A DNA stretch of 33,908 bases from an uncultured Eubacteriales bacterium (GTDB lineage: Bacteria; Bacillota; Clostridia; Oscillospirales; CAG-272): the NCBI GenBank assembly GCA_934462825.1, contig CAKSIP010000015.1:1-33908 (forward strand), written 5' to 3'. The notes beneath the pieces are model-generated. The model had not been told where the DNA came from, did not search any database, and was given only the letters and a program-made list of their open reading frames with translations. This document shows, piece after piece, positions 16,847 through 23,999 of this stretch. The first letter of the stretch is position 1. Each line of letters begins with the position of its first letter. The translations under genes and the position numbers were made by a program.

Positions 16847-17194
16847 TTATGCGTAAACAATCAGCGCAAGGAAAACGCAGGGCTTGTCGGACACGTTTTT
16901 CACAGCGTGTCCTTGCCCGGAGGACGTTACCGTAGTGTCGCCTTCCCGGACAACTACCTCCTCGCCGTTGTCGTTGTACACGGCACTGCCGCTGAGGAAG
17001 TGGAAAATCTCGCTTTCCCCTTCATGGACGTGATACCCGATGGAGCAGCCCGGCTCCAACCGAATGGTTCCGAACAGCCGCCCTTTTTCGTTCAATTCTT
17101 CTTTTTCCACAAAAGAAGTGGTGACAACGCTTCCGTCGCCGCCGCGCATGTTTTCGCGTGTTGTAACCGCATATTCGTTGGCTCTGCGAATCAT
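16847..17194 (-). CDS. Cupin-domain protein
   Basis: This is a single small beta-barrel cupin of 115 aa. Motif 1 reads GYHVHEGESEIFHFLSG, with two His and one Glu placed to bind a metal. Motif 2 contains GQGHAVKNVSD with the further His. The ligand or substrate is unknown; such proteins are often isomerases, dioxygenases or sugar-binding sensors. The ATG at 17194 follows AAAGGA at about 12 bases. It lies 89 bases downstream of the SDR gene on the same strand with no clear terminator or promoter between, so it may be the last gene of that transcript. Confidence 0.85.
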   Translation of the reverse strand: MIRRANEYAVTTRENMRGGDGSVVTTSFVEKEELNEKGRLFGTIRLEPGCSIGYHVHEGESEIFHFLSGSAVYNDNGEEVVVREGDTTVTSSGQGHAVKNVSDKPCVFLALIVYA

Positions 17195-17283
17195 AATTTG
17201 ATAAATCCTTTCTTTGGCGCGAGGCTTCGGCTTCGCGCAATTTGATTTTTATTTTTAACGCTTGCTTTGGGGAAAGCGGCGGT

Positions 17284-18048
17284 TCAGACGGCAAAGCCGC
17301 CGTCCACGCCGAGAATCTGCCCAGTGATAAAAGAGGACGAACGACGGGCGAAAAAGCCCACCGCCTCCGCCACTTCCGCCGGCCGTCCCAGCCGCCCCAC
17401 CGGGGTTTCGGATGCCAGCGCGGCCAGCGAAGCCTCGCCGAGCGCGCGGTTCATTTCCGTGTCGATCACGCCCGGCTCCACGCAGTTGACGGTGATGCCC
17501 GACGGGGCCAATTCCTTGGCCAGCGCCATCGTGAAACCGCGCAGGCCGGCTTTGGTGGCCGAATAAGCGACCTCGCAGGAGGCGCCGGTTTTGCCCCACA
17601 TGGAGCCGATGTTGATGATCCGTCCGTATTTTTGCGCGATCATGTAGCGGGCGGCCGCCCGCGTGACATAAAAGGCGCCGGACAGATTGACCGACAGCAT
17701 GCGGTTCCATTCTTCGGGGGTAAAGGTATCAAAAGGGCGAATGGCCGAAACGGCGGCATTGTTGACTACGACATCCACGCCCCCCATTTGCGCCGCCGCT
17801 TGCTCTACCGCGGCGGTCGCCGCCGCGGCGTCGGCAATATCGGCGCACAGCGAAAAGGCGCCGGTGCTCTGGGCCACGGAGGCCGCGGCCTCGCTGTTTT
17901 TTTCATACAGAAAGACAACGGGACAGCCCTGTGCCGTGAAATATTCCACGCAGGCCCGGCCGATGCCGCGCGAGCCGCCGGTGATAAGGACGCGCTGGGG
18001 GGAGGCCGACGTTTGCCCCTTGGCTTCCGAATTTCGTTCCGTTTTCAT
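17284..18048 (-). CDS. SDR-family oxidoreductase (FabG-like)
   Basis: This is a classical short-chain dehydrogenase of 254 aa. The cofactor loop reads TGGSRGIGRA near residues 23-32. NNAAVSA is the structural motif, the catalytic Ser is in NIGSMWG, and YSATKAG supplies the Tyr and Lys of the active site. The C-terminal segment VDGGFAV is typical. The arrangement fits a 3-oxoacyl-ACP reductase-like enzyme, but many substrates are possible, and no fatty-acid genes are adjacent. The ATG at 18048 has GGAG eight bases upstream, inside the end of the preceding gene. It starts three bases after the MBL gene's stop, so the two are translationally coupled. An N-terminal polar tail of about 18 residues is extra. 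Confidence 0.88.
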   Translation of the reverse strand: MKTERNSEAKGQTSASPQRVLITGGSRGIGRACVEYFTAQGCPVVFLYEKNSEAAASVAQSTGAFSLCADIADAAAATAAVEQAAAQMGGVDVVVNNAAVSAIRPFDTFTPEEWNRMLSVNLSGAFYVTRAAARYMIAQKYGRIINIGSMWGKTGASCEVAYSATKAGLRGFTMALAKELAPSGITVNCVEPGVIDTEMNRALGEASLAALASETPVGRLGRPAEVAEAVGFFARRSSSFITGQILGVDGGFAV

Positions 18049-18051
18049 AGA

Positions 18052-19038
18052 TTACGCTCCGTTTTGCTCCAAAGTAATGGTGGTGCCGTCGGTGATGAAA
18101 ACCAGGGTGCCCTCCTGATCCGTGCGGTAGTAGGGGATTTTGTACTCGTCATAAAGCGCCAGCACCTCCGGGCTTGGCAGGTTGTACCGATTGTTCAGCC
18201 CGCAGGAGATGGCAATGATTTCGGGGGACAGCGTAGTGATAAAGGCTTCACTAGAGGAGGTTTTGGATCCGTGATGGCCGGATTTCAGAAAATCGCAATC
18301 CAGCTCTTGCGGCGAAAAGGCATCTAAGATTTTCTTTTCCACTTTTTTGGTGGCGTCGCCGGTGAAAACAAAGGAGGTTTCTCCGTATTCCATTTTCAAA
18401 ACAACGCTGTAATCGTTTTTGTTGGTGCCGTAATCAATCGGATCGGGGGAAAGCACGGTAAAGTGCGTTTGGCCGAGATCGTAGGTATCGCGGAGAGAGG
18501 GATCAATCAGAGTGGCGCCGCTGCTTTCCAGCATATCGGTAAAGGTGGCCGAATAGCCGTAGTTTTCATAAATTACATTTTTTACGGTAAATTCGTCAAA
18601 GATCATTTTGGCCGAGCCGGTGTGGTCGTCGTGGGCGTGCGTGAGGACGAAATATTCAATTTCGGAAACGCCCTCGTCCTTCAGATATTTTTCAAGGTCT
18701 TTCCGACATTCGGGCGTTCCTGCGTCGATGAGCATATACCCGCTTTCCGTTTCAATGAGAATACTGTCCCCTTGACCGACATCAATGATGTGGACGGCGA
18801 CAACGCCCGAAACCGGAGTTTTGGCCGGCGGCTCGGGGCCGAGACCGAGCGCCTTCAGGATGGCGTCGTAATTTTGCACCACGACGTAAGCGATGACCGC
18901 CAAAACAATCAGAAGAAGGATCGCGGTCGGCCATTTTTTCATTTTTTTATACGTTCGGTAGGCTTTTTTGACCGTGCGCACTTGCTTTTTTCGTTCTTTG
19001 TCGTTGCTGGTTCCGCTTTTTTTGTTGGGTGTTGGCAT
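18052..19038 (-). CDS. Membrane-anchored MBL-fold hydrolase (ComEC/Rec2 C-terminal domain-like)
   Basis: The 328-aa protein has a strongly basic N-terminus, one membrane helix at about residues 37-56 (ILLLIVLAVIAYVVV), and then a metallo-beta-lactamase domain expected outside the cell. The metal motif is THAHDDHTG, with GDATKK and SGHHGSK further on. The HIIDVGQGDSILIET start is the signature of the soluble part of ComEC/Rec2. Stand-alone forms are common in Clostridia; nuclease or phosphodiesterase activity is inferred from the family only. The ATG at 19038 has AAAGGAA upstream. It is the first gene of a transcript with the SDR gene and is driven from the promoter at 19139-19167. Confidence 0.87.
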   Translation of the reverse strand: MPTPNKKSGTSNDKERKKQVRTVKKAYRTYKKMKKWPTAILLLIVLAVIAYVVVQNYDAILKALGLGPEPPAKTPVSGVVAVHIIDVGQGDSILIETESGYMLIDAGTPECRKDLEKYLKDEGVSEIEYFVLTHAHDDHTGSAKMIFDEFTVKNVIYENYGYSATFTDMLESSGATLIDPSLRDTYDLGQTHFTVLSPDPIDYGTNKNDYSVVLKMEYGETSFVFTGDATKKVEKKILDAFSPQELDCDFLKSGHHGSKTSSSEAFITTLSPEIIAISCGLNNRYNLPSPEVLALYDEYKIPYYRTDQEGTLVFITDGTTITLEQNGA

Positions 19039-19138
19039 GACGTTGCGTTCCTTTCGGGCTTTTTGATGGATTTTGCTGTTTCGCTCGGCTCCGGGGCTTT
19101 GACCAGCGGCGGGAGCAAGAGGCGAAGACTACGCTATC

Positions 19139-19167
19139 ATTATAGCCTATTTTTTTCTTCAAATCAA
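19139..19167 (-). promoter_or_regulatory. Sigma-A type promoter of the MBL-SDR operon
   Basis: The minus strand reads TTGATT, a 17-base spacer, then TATAAT. The start would be near 19132, about 95 bases upstream of the MBL start codon. Confidence 0.8.
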
Positions 19168-19295
19168 GAGATGTTTGCGTCCTTGCCTTGTTTTTTTACA
19201 ATTTGTCACGAAAAATGAAAAAAGAGAAGCGGAGCGGCATAATAATAAGGGAGAAGAGAAGAAAAAAGAAACAACAGAGGCAGGAGGGAGCGCAT

Positions 19296-20549
19296 ATGCA
19301 ACGGGATGTCAAGGAGCCGTGGCCGAAGGAAGAAGGGAAAAGAGAAGGAGAAGGAGAAGGAGAAGGGGAGAGCGGCAAGGCGCTTCGGGAAGCGCCCGGC
19401 GCGTCCGGGAGGGGCTTTTCGGTGGATTATCCGCTGTTGGCCGCCAAGCTGATTTGCCTTTTGGGGCTTCTTTGCTTGCTTTGGCTGATTTTCAAGTACG
19501 TATTGGTCGTTTTTCTTCCGTTTCTTCTGGCGTGGGGGCTTGCTTTCCTCGTTCATCCTGTCGCCGCGCGTCTTTCGGCACGGCTGCACCTGCCTCGAAA
19601 GCTGTGCGCGGCGGTGCTGATGACGTTGCTTTTGCTGGTTTTGGTCTTTTTGACAATGCTGGGGATTAACCGGCTGATTTTTGAGTCGGAAAAGCTGCTC
19701 AGCTTTTTGGCGGAGGACAGCGCGCACATCGGAGAAACGGTGGCCTCTTTCTTTGAAAAGCTTGCCTCCTTCGGCAACGGGGCGGACGGACATAAAATCC
19801 CGCTGTTTGAAAATCTTATGAAAATCGAGGCGCTCCGGGATTTTTGGGAAAATATTGATTCCATCATTGCGGGGGCGCTGTCGGACGCCGTGAAAACCCT
19901 GACGCGGGGGATTCCCTCGCTGATCGTGGCCTTCCTTGGCCGCCTGCCCTCTTTTTTGCTGTTCCTTTTGGTGATGCTTCTCTCCTGCTTTTACTTTTGC
20001 CTGGATTTGCCTCGGATTCACAGCGCGTGCCTTTCCCTTTTGCCAAGACGTTGGCAAGCGCACGTGCCGGCACTCAAAAAGCGCTTTGCCGGGACGGCCG
20101 TGCGGTATTTGCGCGCCTACCTGCTTTTGATGAGCCTGACGTTTTGCGAGCTGTTTGTCGGCTTTTCGATTTTGCACGTTTCGTACCCCCTGCTTTTGGC
20201 GCTGGTCGTGGCGGTGGTGGATATTCTGCCCGTGCTGGGCGTGGGGAGCGTGCTGATCCCGTGGGCGGCGGTCGAGCTTTTGTTCCTGCGCAATTATCCG
20301 CTCGGCTTCGGGCTGGCGATCCTCTATGCCATTGTCGTGGTGGTGCGGCAGATTACCGAGCCGCGCGTCGTGGCAGGCAGTCTCGGATTGCACCCCTTGG
20401 CCACCGTGGTCGCCATGTATGCCGGCTTGCGGTTTCTGGGCTTTTTTGGCATGCTGCTCGGCCCGATGGCCCTGATACTCGGCAAAATTCTGTTCGGACG
20501 GCCGAAGGCCGAGCCGGGCGGGAAGCCTGAGGGGCGGGAACACCCTTGA
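19296..20549 (+). CDS. AI-2E transporter family membrane protein (YtvI-like)
   Basis: This is a polytopic membrane protein of 417 aa from the AI-2E exporter/YtvI family, whose YtvI members are linked to sporulation in Bacillus. Hydrophobic segments lie near residues 49-90, 105-125, 210-235, 275-305 and 315-385. The family's C-terminal pattern is seen in VVDILPVLGVGSVLIPWA and QITEPRVVAGSLGLHP. The ATG at 19296 has AGGAGGGAG upstream; longer in-frame starts are rejected. The N-terminal 45 residues are hydrophilic and include a Gly-Glu repeat (EGEGEGEGE) encoded by repeated GAGAAG-like units, an intragenic version of the tandem repeats seen between genes. The function is not fixed by sequence; it may be a spore membrane protein or a small-molecule exporter. 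Confidence 0.85.
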   Translation: MQRDVKEPWPKEEGKREGEGEGEGESGKALREAPGASGRGFSVDYPLLAAKLICLLGLLCLLWLIFKYVLVVFLPFLLAWGLAFLVHPVAARLSARLHLPRKLCAAVLMTLLLLVLVFLTMLGINRLIFESEKLLSFLAEDSAHIGETVASFFEKLASFGNGADGHKIPLFENLMKIEALRDFWENIDSIIAGALSDAVKTLTRGIPSLIVAFLGRLPSFLLFLLVMLLSCFYFCLDLPRIHSACLSLLPRRWQAHVPALKKRFAGTAVRYLRAYLLLMSLTFCELFVGFSILHVSYPLLLALVVAVVDILPVLGVGSVLIPWAAVELLFLRNYPLGFGLAILYAIVVVVRQITEPRVVAGSLGLHPLATVVAMYAGLRFLGFFGMLLGPMALILGKILFGRPKAEPGGKPEGREHP

Positions 20550-20574
20550 CAGGCCGTGCCGGGCGTGGTATACT
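20546..20574 (+). promoter_or_regulatory. Sigma-A type promoter of the RluA-family gene
   Basis: TTGACA, 17 bases ending in TGG (an extended -10 element), then TATACT. The -35 box contains the TGA stop codon of the upstream membrane-protein gene. Confidence 0.82.
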
Positions 20575-20592
20575 GAACCCGAAAAAGAAAAG

Positions 20593-20616
20593 GGAAACGG
20601 AAACGGAAACGGAAAC
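20593..20616 (+). repeat. Four exact GGAAAC tandem repeats in the RluA-family leader
   Basis: GGAAAC is repeated four times exactly, and imperfect copies (GAAACC, GAACCC) follow. The tract lies in the untranslated leader, between the promoter and the start codon. Confidence 0.8.
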
Positions 20617-20656
20617 GAAACCGAACCCGAAAGGAACGGTTGCCGGGGAGAGCAGA

Positions 20657-21472
20657 ATGGAAACAGAGAAAACCAATCCGAAAACAGAGGAAATGACCGC
20701 CGGGAAAAAGCCCTCGGCCGGGGAAGGGGCAAAGGGAAGCGACGACGGGCGGCTGGCCATCGTTTATCGGGACAATGTCCTTTGCGTCTGCGTAAAGCCG
20801 GCCGGGCTGGCTACCGAGAGCGCGCAGCCTGACGCCGATACCGTGGCGCGTCGGCTGGCGCGGCAGCTGTCCTCCGATTGGGCGGCAAAGGACAACGGAG
20901 GTGCCTTGCCGTACGTGGGGACAGTGCATCGGCTGGATCAGGTGACAGCCGGCCTTATGGTGTTTTCGCTGTCCCCCAAAATCACGGGCAAGCTGTCCGA
21001 GAGCTTTGCCAACCGCCTGACGGAAAAGGAATATTGGAGCGTTGTTTGCGGCGTGCCGACCCCGGAGAGCGGCGAGATGAAGGATTTGCTTTTCCGGGAC
21101 GCTTCCGCCAATAAAACGTACGTGGTGCGGCGGATGCGGTGCGGCGTTCGCCCGGCCGAGCTGACGTATCGGACGCTGGCCACGTGCGAAAGCGGCTTTG
21201 GCTTGCTTTCTTTGGTTTCCGTTCGGCTGGGAACCGGACGGACGCATCAGATCCGGGTGCAGTTTGCTTCGCGGCAAATGCCGCTGTTCGGCGACGGCAA
21301 ATACGGCTTTTCCAAAGGGAACGCGGCCGGGCCGGAGACGGCAACGGTGGCGCTGTTGGCACGCCGCCTGGCCTTTGTCCACCCCGTGACGAACCGAAAC
21401 ATGGAGTTTTCGCTCCCCCGGCCGGAGGGCTTTCCGTGGACGCTGTTTGCCGACGTGACTTTGGAGTCTTGA
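20657..21472 (+). CDS. RluA-family pseudouridine synthase
   Basis: Family members isomerise specific uridines of 23S rRNA or tRNA to pseudouridine. The catalytic segment is HRLDQVTAGL with the essential Asp94. The preceding DNVLCVCVKPAGLATE strand and the later GRTHQIRVQFASRQMPLFGD block are diagnostic. The 271-aa protein has no S4 domain at the N-terminus; instead, about 35 residues are polar and low in complexity. The ATG at 20657 has GGGGAG upstream; longer in-frame versions begin inside the promoter and are rejected. Which uridine it modifies (RluC- or RluD-like) cannot be told. It has its own promoter overlapping the end of the preceding gene, and a stack of hairpins follows. Confidence 0.92.
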   Translation: METEKTNPKTEEMTAGKKPSAGEGAKGSDDGRLAIVYRDNVLCVCVKPAGLATESAQPDADTVARRLARQLSSDWAAKDNGGALPYVGTVHRLDQVTAGLMVFSLSPKITGKLSESFANRLTEKEYWSVVCGVPTPESGEMKDLLFRDASANKTYVVRRMRCGVRPAELTYRTLATCESGFGLLSLVSVRLGTGRTHQIRVQFASRQMPLFGDGKYGFSKGNAAGPETATVALLARRLAFVHPVTNRNMEFSLPRPEGFPWTLFADVTLES

Positions 21473-21484
21473 GCCGAGGCCAAT

Positions 21485-21506
21485 GCCGCCAAGGCCAATA
21501 TCGTGG
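21485..21506 (+). repeat. First copy of a 22-base direct repeat
   Basis: The unit GCCGCCAAGGCCAATATCGT (plus GG) recurs at 21647-21668 with two differences, both A to G. Each copy runs straight into the first bases of a hairpin. Confidence 0.8.
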
Positions 21507-21540
21507 GGCTGTTGAAAAGCTCGATGCTTTTCATAGCCCC
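21505..21540 (+). terminator. Hairpin after the RluA-family gene
   Basis: GGGGCT and GAAAAGC pair with GCTTTTC and AGCCCC around a TCGAT loop. No long T-run follows, but the T-run lies in the 3' arm as in related hairpins of this window. Confidence 0.65.
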
Positions 21541-21541
21541 T

Positions 21542-21573
21542 CCAAAAGGCCGGTCGGGATTCCGGCCTTTTGG
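21542..21573 (+). terminator. Second hairpin after the RluA-family gene
   Basis: CCAAAAGGCCGG pairs perfectly over 12 bases with CCGGCCTTTTGG around an eight-base loop. It follows the previous hairpin by one base. The T-run is within the 3' arm. Confidence 0.55.
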
Positions 21574-21646
21574 GCGCGAGCTTGGTCGGTTTTGCCTTTC
21601 ATATCTTGCCTTTTCGTTTTTCTTGGTGGCAAAACGGCGGCGCTTT

Positions 21647-21668
21647 GCCGCCGAGGCCAATGTCGTGG
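21647..21668 (+). repeat. Second copy of the 22-base direct repeat
   Basis: This copy matches 21485-21506 at 20 of 22 positions and leads directly into the hairpin at 21667-21705. Confidence 0.8.
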
Positions 21669-21710
21669 AGAACCGAAAAACTCAGAATGAGTTTTTCGGC
21701 TCTCCCCCTT
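21667..21710 (+). terminator. Terminator-like hairpin upstream of the atp promoter
   Basis: GGAGAACCGAAAAACTCA pairs over 18 positions (one mismatch) with TGAGTTTTTCGGCTCTCC around a GAA loop, followed by CCCTTTC. It probably isolates the ATP synthase promoter from upstream transcription. Confidence 0.72.
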
Positions 21711-21745
21711 TCAATTTCAATGCATATTTTTTTGGCACCCCCCTA

Positions 21746-21774
21746 TTTACAAACCGGGAAAATAGTGTTATAAT
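21746..21774 (+). promoter_or_regulatory. Sigma-A type promoter of the ATP synthase operon
   Basis: TTTACA, 17 bases ending in TGT (an extended -10 element), then TATAAT. The start is near 21781, giving an untranslated leader of about 215 bases before atpB. Confidence 0.85.
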
Positions 21775-21852
21775 GAAGAATCCAATCATTGAATGCCGCG
21801 CCATCCGCTTTTTTCGTGCGTTTGAGAGAAAAACTCCGAAATCCGAAAGAAG

Positions 21853-21921
21853 AAAAGCCGGGGTTCCTGAAATATCCCCGTGGATAGGCTGTCGGCGCTT
21901 TTATCGCCGGCTTTCCTTTTT
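21853..21921 (+). promoter_or_regulatory. Possible attenuator in the ATP synthase leader
   Basis: AAAGCCGG (21854-21861) can pair with CCGGCTTT (21907-21914). Alternatively CGGCG (21893-21897) pairs with CGCCG (21905-21909), followed by GCTTTCCTTTTT, a weak terminator. The two stems share bases and cannot both form. No known riboswitch consensus was recognised. Confidence 0.4.
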
Positions 21922-21995
21922 GAAGAAAAAAGCGAGAGGTGAGAGGCGAGAGGCGCGAGGCGAGAGAAGGAAGATAAAGAGGTGAATCCATACCA

Positions 21996-22892
21996 GTGAA
22001 ATCCAAATCCAAAAAAATCAGTGGGCGAACCCTGTTCCTTGTGACGTGGATCGGGCTGATCCTTTTGCTCCTGGCGGCCATTTTTATTGTCGGGCTTCCG
22101 AGTGGCGAAAAGTCGGAGAGCGTGAAGGAAGTCATGCGCGACGGTGTACTGCACGAGAGGGACAAGGTGTCGTTTTTCGGCCTTGCGGTCAATCCGGCGG
22201 TCGTTTCGGCCTATATCGTGACGGCGGTGCTGCTGCTTCTCGCCGCGGTGCTGCGGATCTTCGTGATCCCGAAATTCCGCGACATTCCGGGAAAGCTGCA
22301 GAGCGCCATCGAAATCCCGGTGGAATTCTTTTCCTCGCTGGCCGGGAAAAACAGTCCGCATAAAACCGGGTTTGTCGGTTGCTATATTTTCAGCGCGGGA
22401 CTTTACATCGCGTTCAGTACGCTTTTTGAGCTGTTTGGCTTCCAGATTGTCAATTTGGCCGGACGCTCCGAGGCCTTGCCTGCACCGCTGGCGGACATTA
22501 ACGGCGCCATCGGCATGGGCTTGCTTTCCTATCTCGTGATTTTCGGCGCGGGCCTGTTCTGCAACGGAATCAAGGGAGGGGTTAGCGTTCTGAAAGACTT
22601 TTCCTTGCCGATTTCCATGAGCTTTCGTCTGTTCGGCGCTCTGCTCAGCGGGCTTCTGGTGACGGAGCTGGTCTATTATTACGTGTCGCTGAGCTTTGTT
22701 TTGCCGGTTCTTGTGGGAATCCTGTTTACACTGCTTCACGCGGTGATTCAGGCCTATGTGCTGACAACGCTGGTTTCCATTTTCTATGGAGAAGCGGTGG
22801 AGCCGAGAAAGAAAAAACAGCCGAAGCCGCGGAAAGAACCAAGGGATCGCAACGCCTTGGACGCTCCGATGCCGGCCGAAAAGAAGGGCTGA
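21996..22892 (+). CDS. atpB: ATP synthase Fo subunit a
   Basis: Subunit a is the stationary membrane channel subunit that passes ions to and from the c-ring. The 298-aa protein has five to six membrane segments. The essential arginine is Arg211 in ISMSFRLFGALLSG, and the following segment TELVYYYV with the C-terminal helix FTLLHAVIQAYVLTTLVSIFY is characteristic. The GTG at 21996 follows AGAGGTG at about 11 bases; the overlapping upstream GTG frame stops at once. The C-terminal tail after the last helix is long and very basic (about 30 residues rich in Lys, Arg and Pro), unlike the short tail of most homologues. It is the first gene of the operon, and no atpI is present before it. Confidence 0.93.
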   Translation: MKSKSKKISGRTLFLVTWIGLILLLLAAIFIVGLPSGEKSESVKEVMRDGVLHERDKVSFFGLAVNPAVVSAYIVTAVLLLLAAVLRIFVIPKFRDIPGKLQSAIEIPVEFFSSLAGKNSPHKTGFVGCYIFSAGLYIAFSTLFELFGFQIVNLAGRSEALPAPLADINGAIGMGLLSYLVIFGAGLFCNGIKGGVSVLKDFSLPISMSFRLFGALLSGLLVTELVYYYVSLSFVLPVLVGILFTLLHAVIQAYVLTTLVSIFYGEAVEPRKKKQPKPRKEPRDRNALDAPMPAEKKG

Positions 22893-23039
22893 AGCCGAAG
22901 CGCTTGCCGGAAAAAGCCGCGTTTGCGCGCAAATGCGCATAAGAAATCGTATATTATAAAATTCATACGGAATATCAAATATCAATTGCAAAGAAAGGCG
23001 TTTTTCGGGAAGGCCCCGGAAAACAGATGGTACTGCTTT

Positions 23040-23423
23040 ATGAAAAACTCAAAAATTCTTGCTGTTTTAATGGTCTTGGTTCTCTCGCTTTCCTTGGCCT
23101 TTGTCGCATCGCTTTCGCTTTCGGCCGCTGAGGAAGCACCGGCTTCGACCGAAGCCGCCCCGGCTCCCGAAACCAAAACGGAAGAAAAAGCGGATAACAG
23201 CACCGGACTCAAGGCCATTGCCGCGGCCGCCGCTGTGGCCATCGTGGCAACCGCGGGCGCCATCGGTATGGCCATTGCCATCGCCAAGAGCACGGACGGC
23301 ATGGCGCGTCAGCCGGAAGCGGCTTCCAAAATCAACTCGGCGATGATGCTCGGCTTGGTCTTTATCGAGACGGCGATCATTTATTCGCTGATTGTGGCCA
23401 TTCTGATTATCTTTGTGCTTTAA
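23040..23423 (+). CDS. atpE: ATP synthase Fo subunit c with signal-like N-terminal extension
   Basis: Subunit c forms the rotating membrane ring. Typical proteins have 70-90 aa with two helices; this one has 127. Residues 1-30 look like a signal peptide (basic start, hydrophobic core, then LSLSAAEEA). Residues 31-55 form an Ala/Pro/Glu linker (PASTEAAPAPETKTEEK), then come the normal hairpin helices. The loop ARQPE is at 89-93 and the ion-binding carboxylate is Glu110 in FIETAIIYSL. The Na+-type E-S/T and Tyr pattern is partly present (Glu110, Thr111, Tyr115), but the helix-1 glutamine of Na+ rings appears to be Met77. No strong ribosome site precedes the ATG at 23040. The 147-base gap to atpB holds a GC-rich palindrome and A/T-rich sequence. 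Confidence 0.9.
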   Translation: MKNSKILAVLMVLVLSLSLAFVASLSLSAAEEAPASTEAAPAPETKTEEKADNSTGLKAIAAAAAVAIVATAGAIGMAIAIAKSTDGMARQPEAASKINSAMMLGLVFIETAIIYSLIVAILIIFVL

Positions 23424-23486
23424 TTCCGAGAGCAACAAAGAGAACCGAATAAAAAGAAAAGAGAGTTTGGTAGAGAGGAAACGGTT

Positions 23487-23999
23487 ATGCCGCTGAATAT
23501 TGATTTTTTGCAGGTGCTTTTGCACATGCTGAACTTCGTGATCTTGGCCGGCGGTCTTTCGCTTCTGCTCTTTCGCCCCGTCAACCGCTTTTTGACCGAG
23601 CGGCGGGAGCGTTTGGAAAAGCAGGCGCAGGAAAACGAAGCAAAAGCCAGGGAAAACGAAGCTTTGAAGGCCGAGTATGAGCAGAAAAAGGCCGAGATTG
23701 CAGCCGAAATGGACGCTATGCGGAAAAAGACCGAAAAGGAAACGGTTCGCATCGCCAAGGAATATATGGATGAGGCGAAAGAAAAGGCCGACGCCATCGT
23801 GGCGGCCGCGGAAAAGGAAGCCGAGGAGCGCAAGGAGCAGATTTTGGATTCGGCGCAGGCCGAGATCGGAGAATTGGTGCTTGCGGCCGCGACAAAGCTG
23901 CTTGGCGACACGGTAACCCCCGAGCGGAACAGCGCTTTGTACGATGAGTTTATCCGTCGGGCGGATCAGAGCGTGACAGATAAGAGAGGCTCCGAATGA
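23487..23999 (+). CDS. atpF: ATP synthase Fo subunit b
   Basis: Subunit b is the peripheral stalk that ties the membrane part to the F1 head. The 170-aa protein has one N-terminal membrane helix (about residues 9-28, LLHMLNFVILAGGLSLLLF), followed by FRPVNRFLTERRERL and a long charged coiled coil rich in Glu, Lys and Ala. The end (ATKLLGDTVTPERNSALYDEFI) is the segment that normally contacts subunit delta. The ATG at 23487 has GAGAGGA upstream. Its TGA stop overlaps the next ATG (ATGA). In most bacteria atpH (delta) would start here; in this window the next gene is the delta-alpha fusion. Confidence 0.93.
   Translation: MPLNIDFLQVLLHMLNFVILAGGLSLLLFRPVNRFLTERRERLEKQAQENEAKARENEALKAEYEQKKAEIAAEMDAMRKKTEKETVRIAKEYMDEAKEKADAIVAAAEKEAEERKEQILDSAQAEIGELVLAAATKLLGDTVTPERNSALYDEFIRRADQSVTDKRGSE

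Larger units (their letters stand above)
21473..21995 (+). other. Gene-free region upstream of the ATP synthase operon
   Basis: These 523 bases have no supported gene. In order they hold a hairpin (21505-21540), a second hairpin (21542-21573), a small GGCGGC/GCCGCC hairpin (21636-21652), a fourth hairpin (21667-21705), the operon promoter (21746-21774), and a leader of about 215 bases with two mutually exclusive stems (21853-21921). A 22-base motif is repeated next to the first and last hairpin. Confidence 0.85.

Noticed and set aside
19188..19295. Longer N-terminus for the YtvI-like protein
   Set aside because: It would add 36 Lys/Arg-rich residues with no ribosome site, whereas ATG 19296 has a strong AGGAGG site.
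22923..23039. A longer subunit c beginning 39 codons upstream
   Set aside because: The added residues are basic and aromatic with no family likeness, and they would place the signal-peptide-like segment internally.
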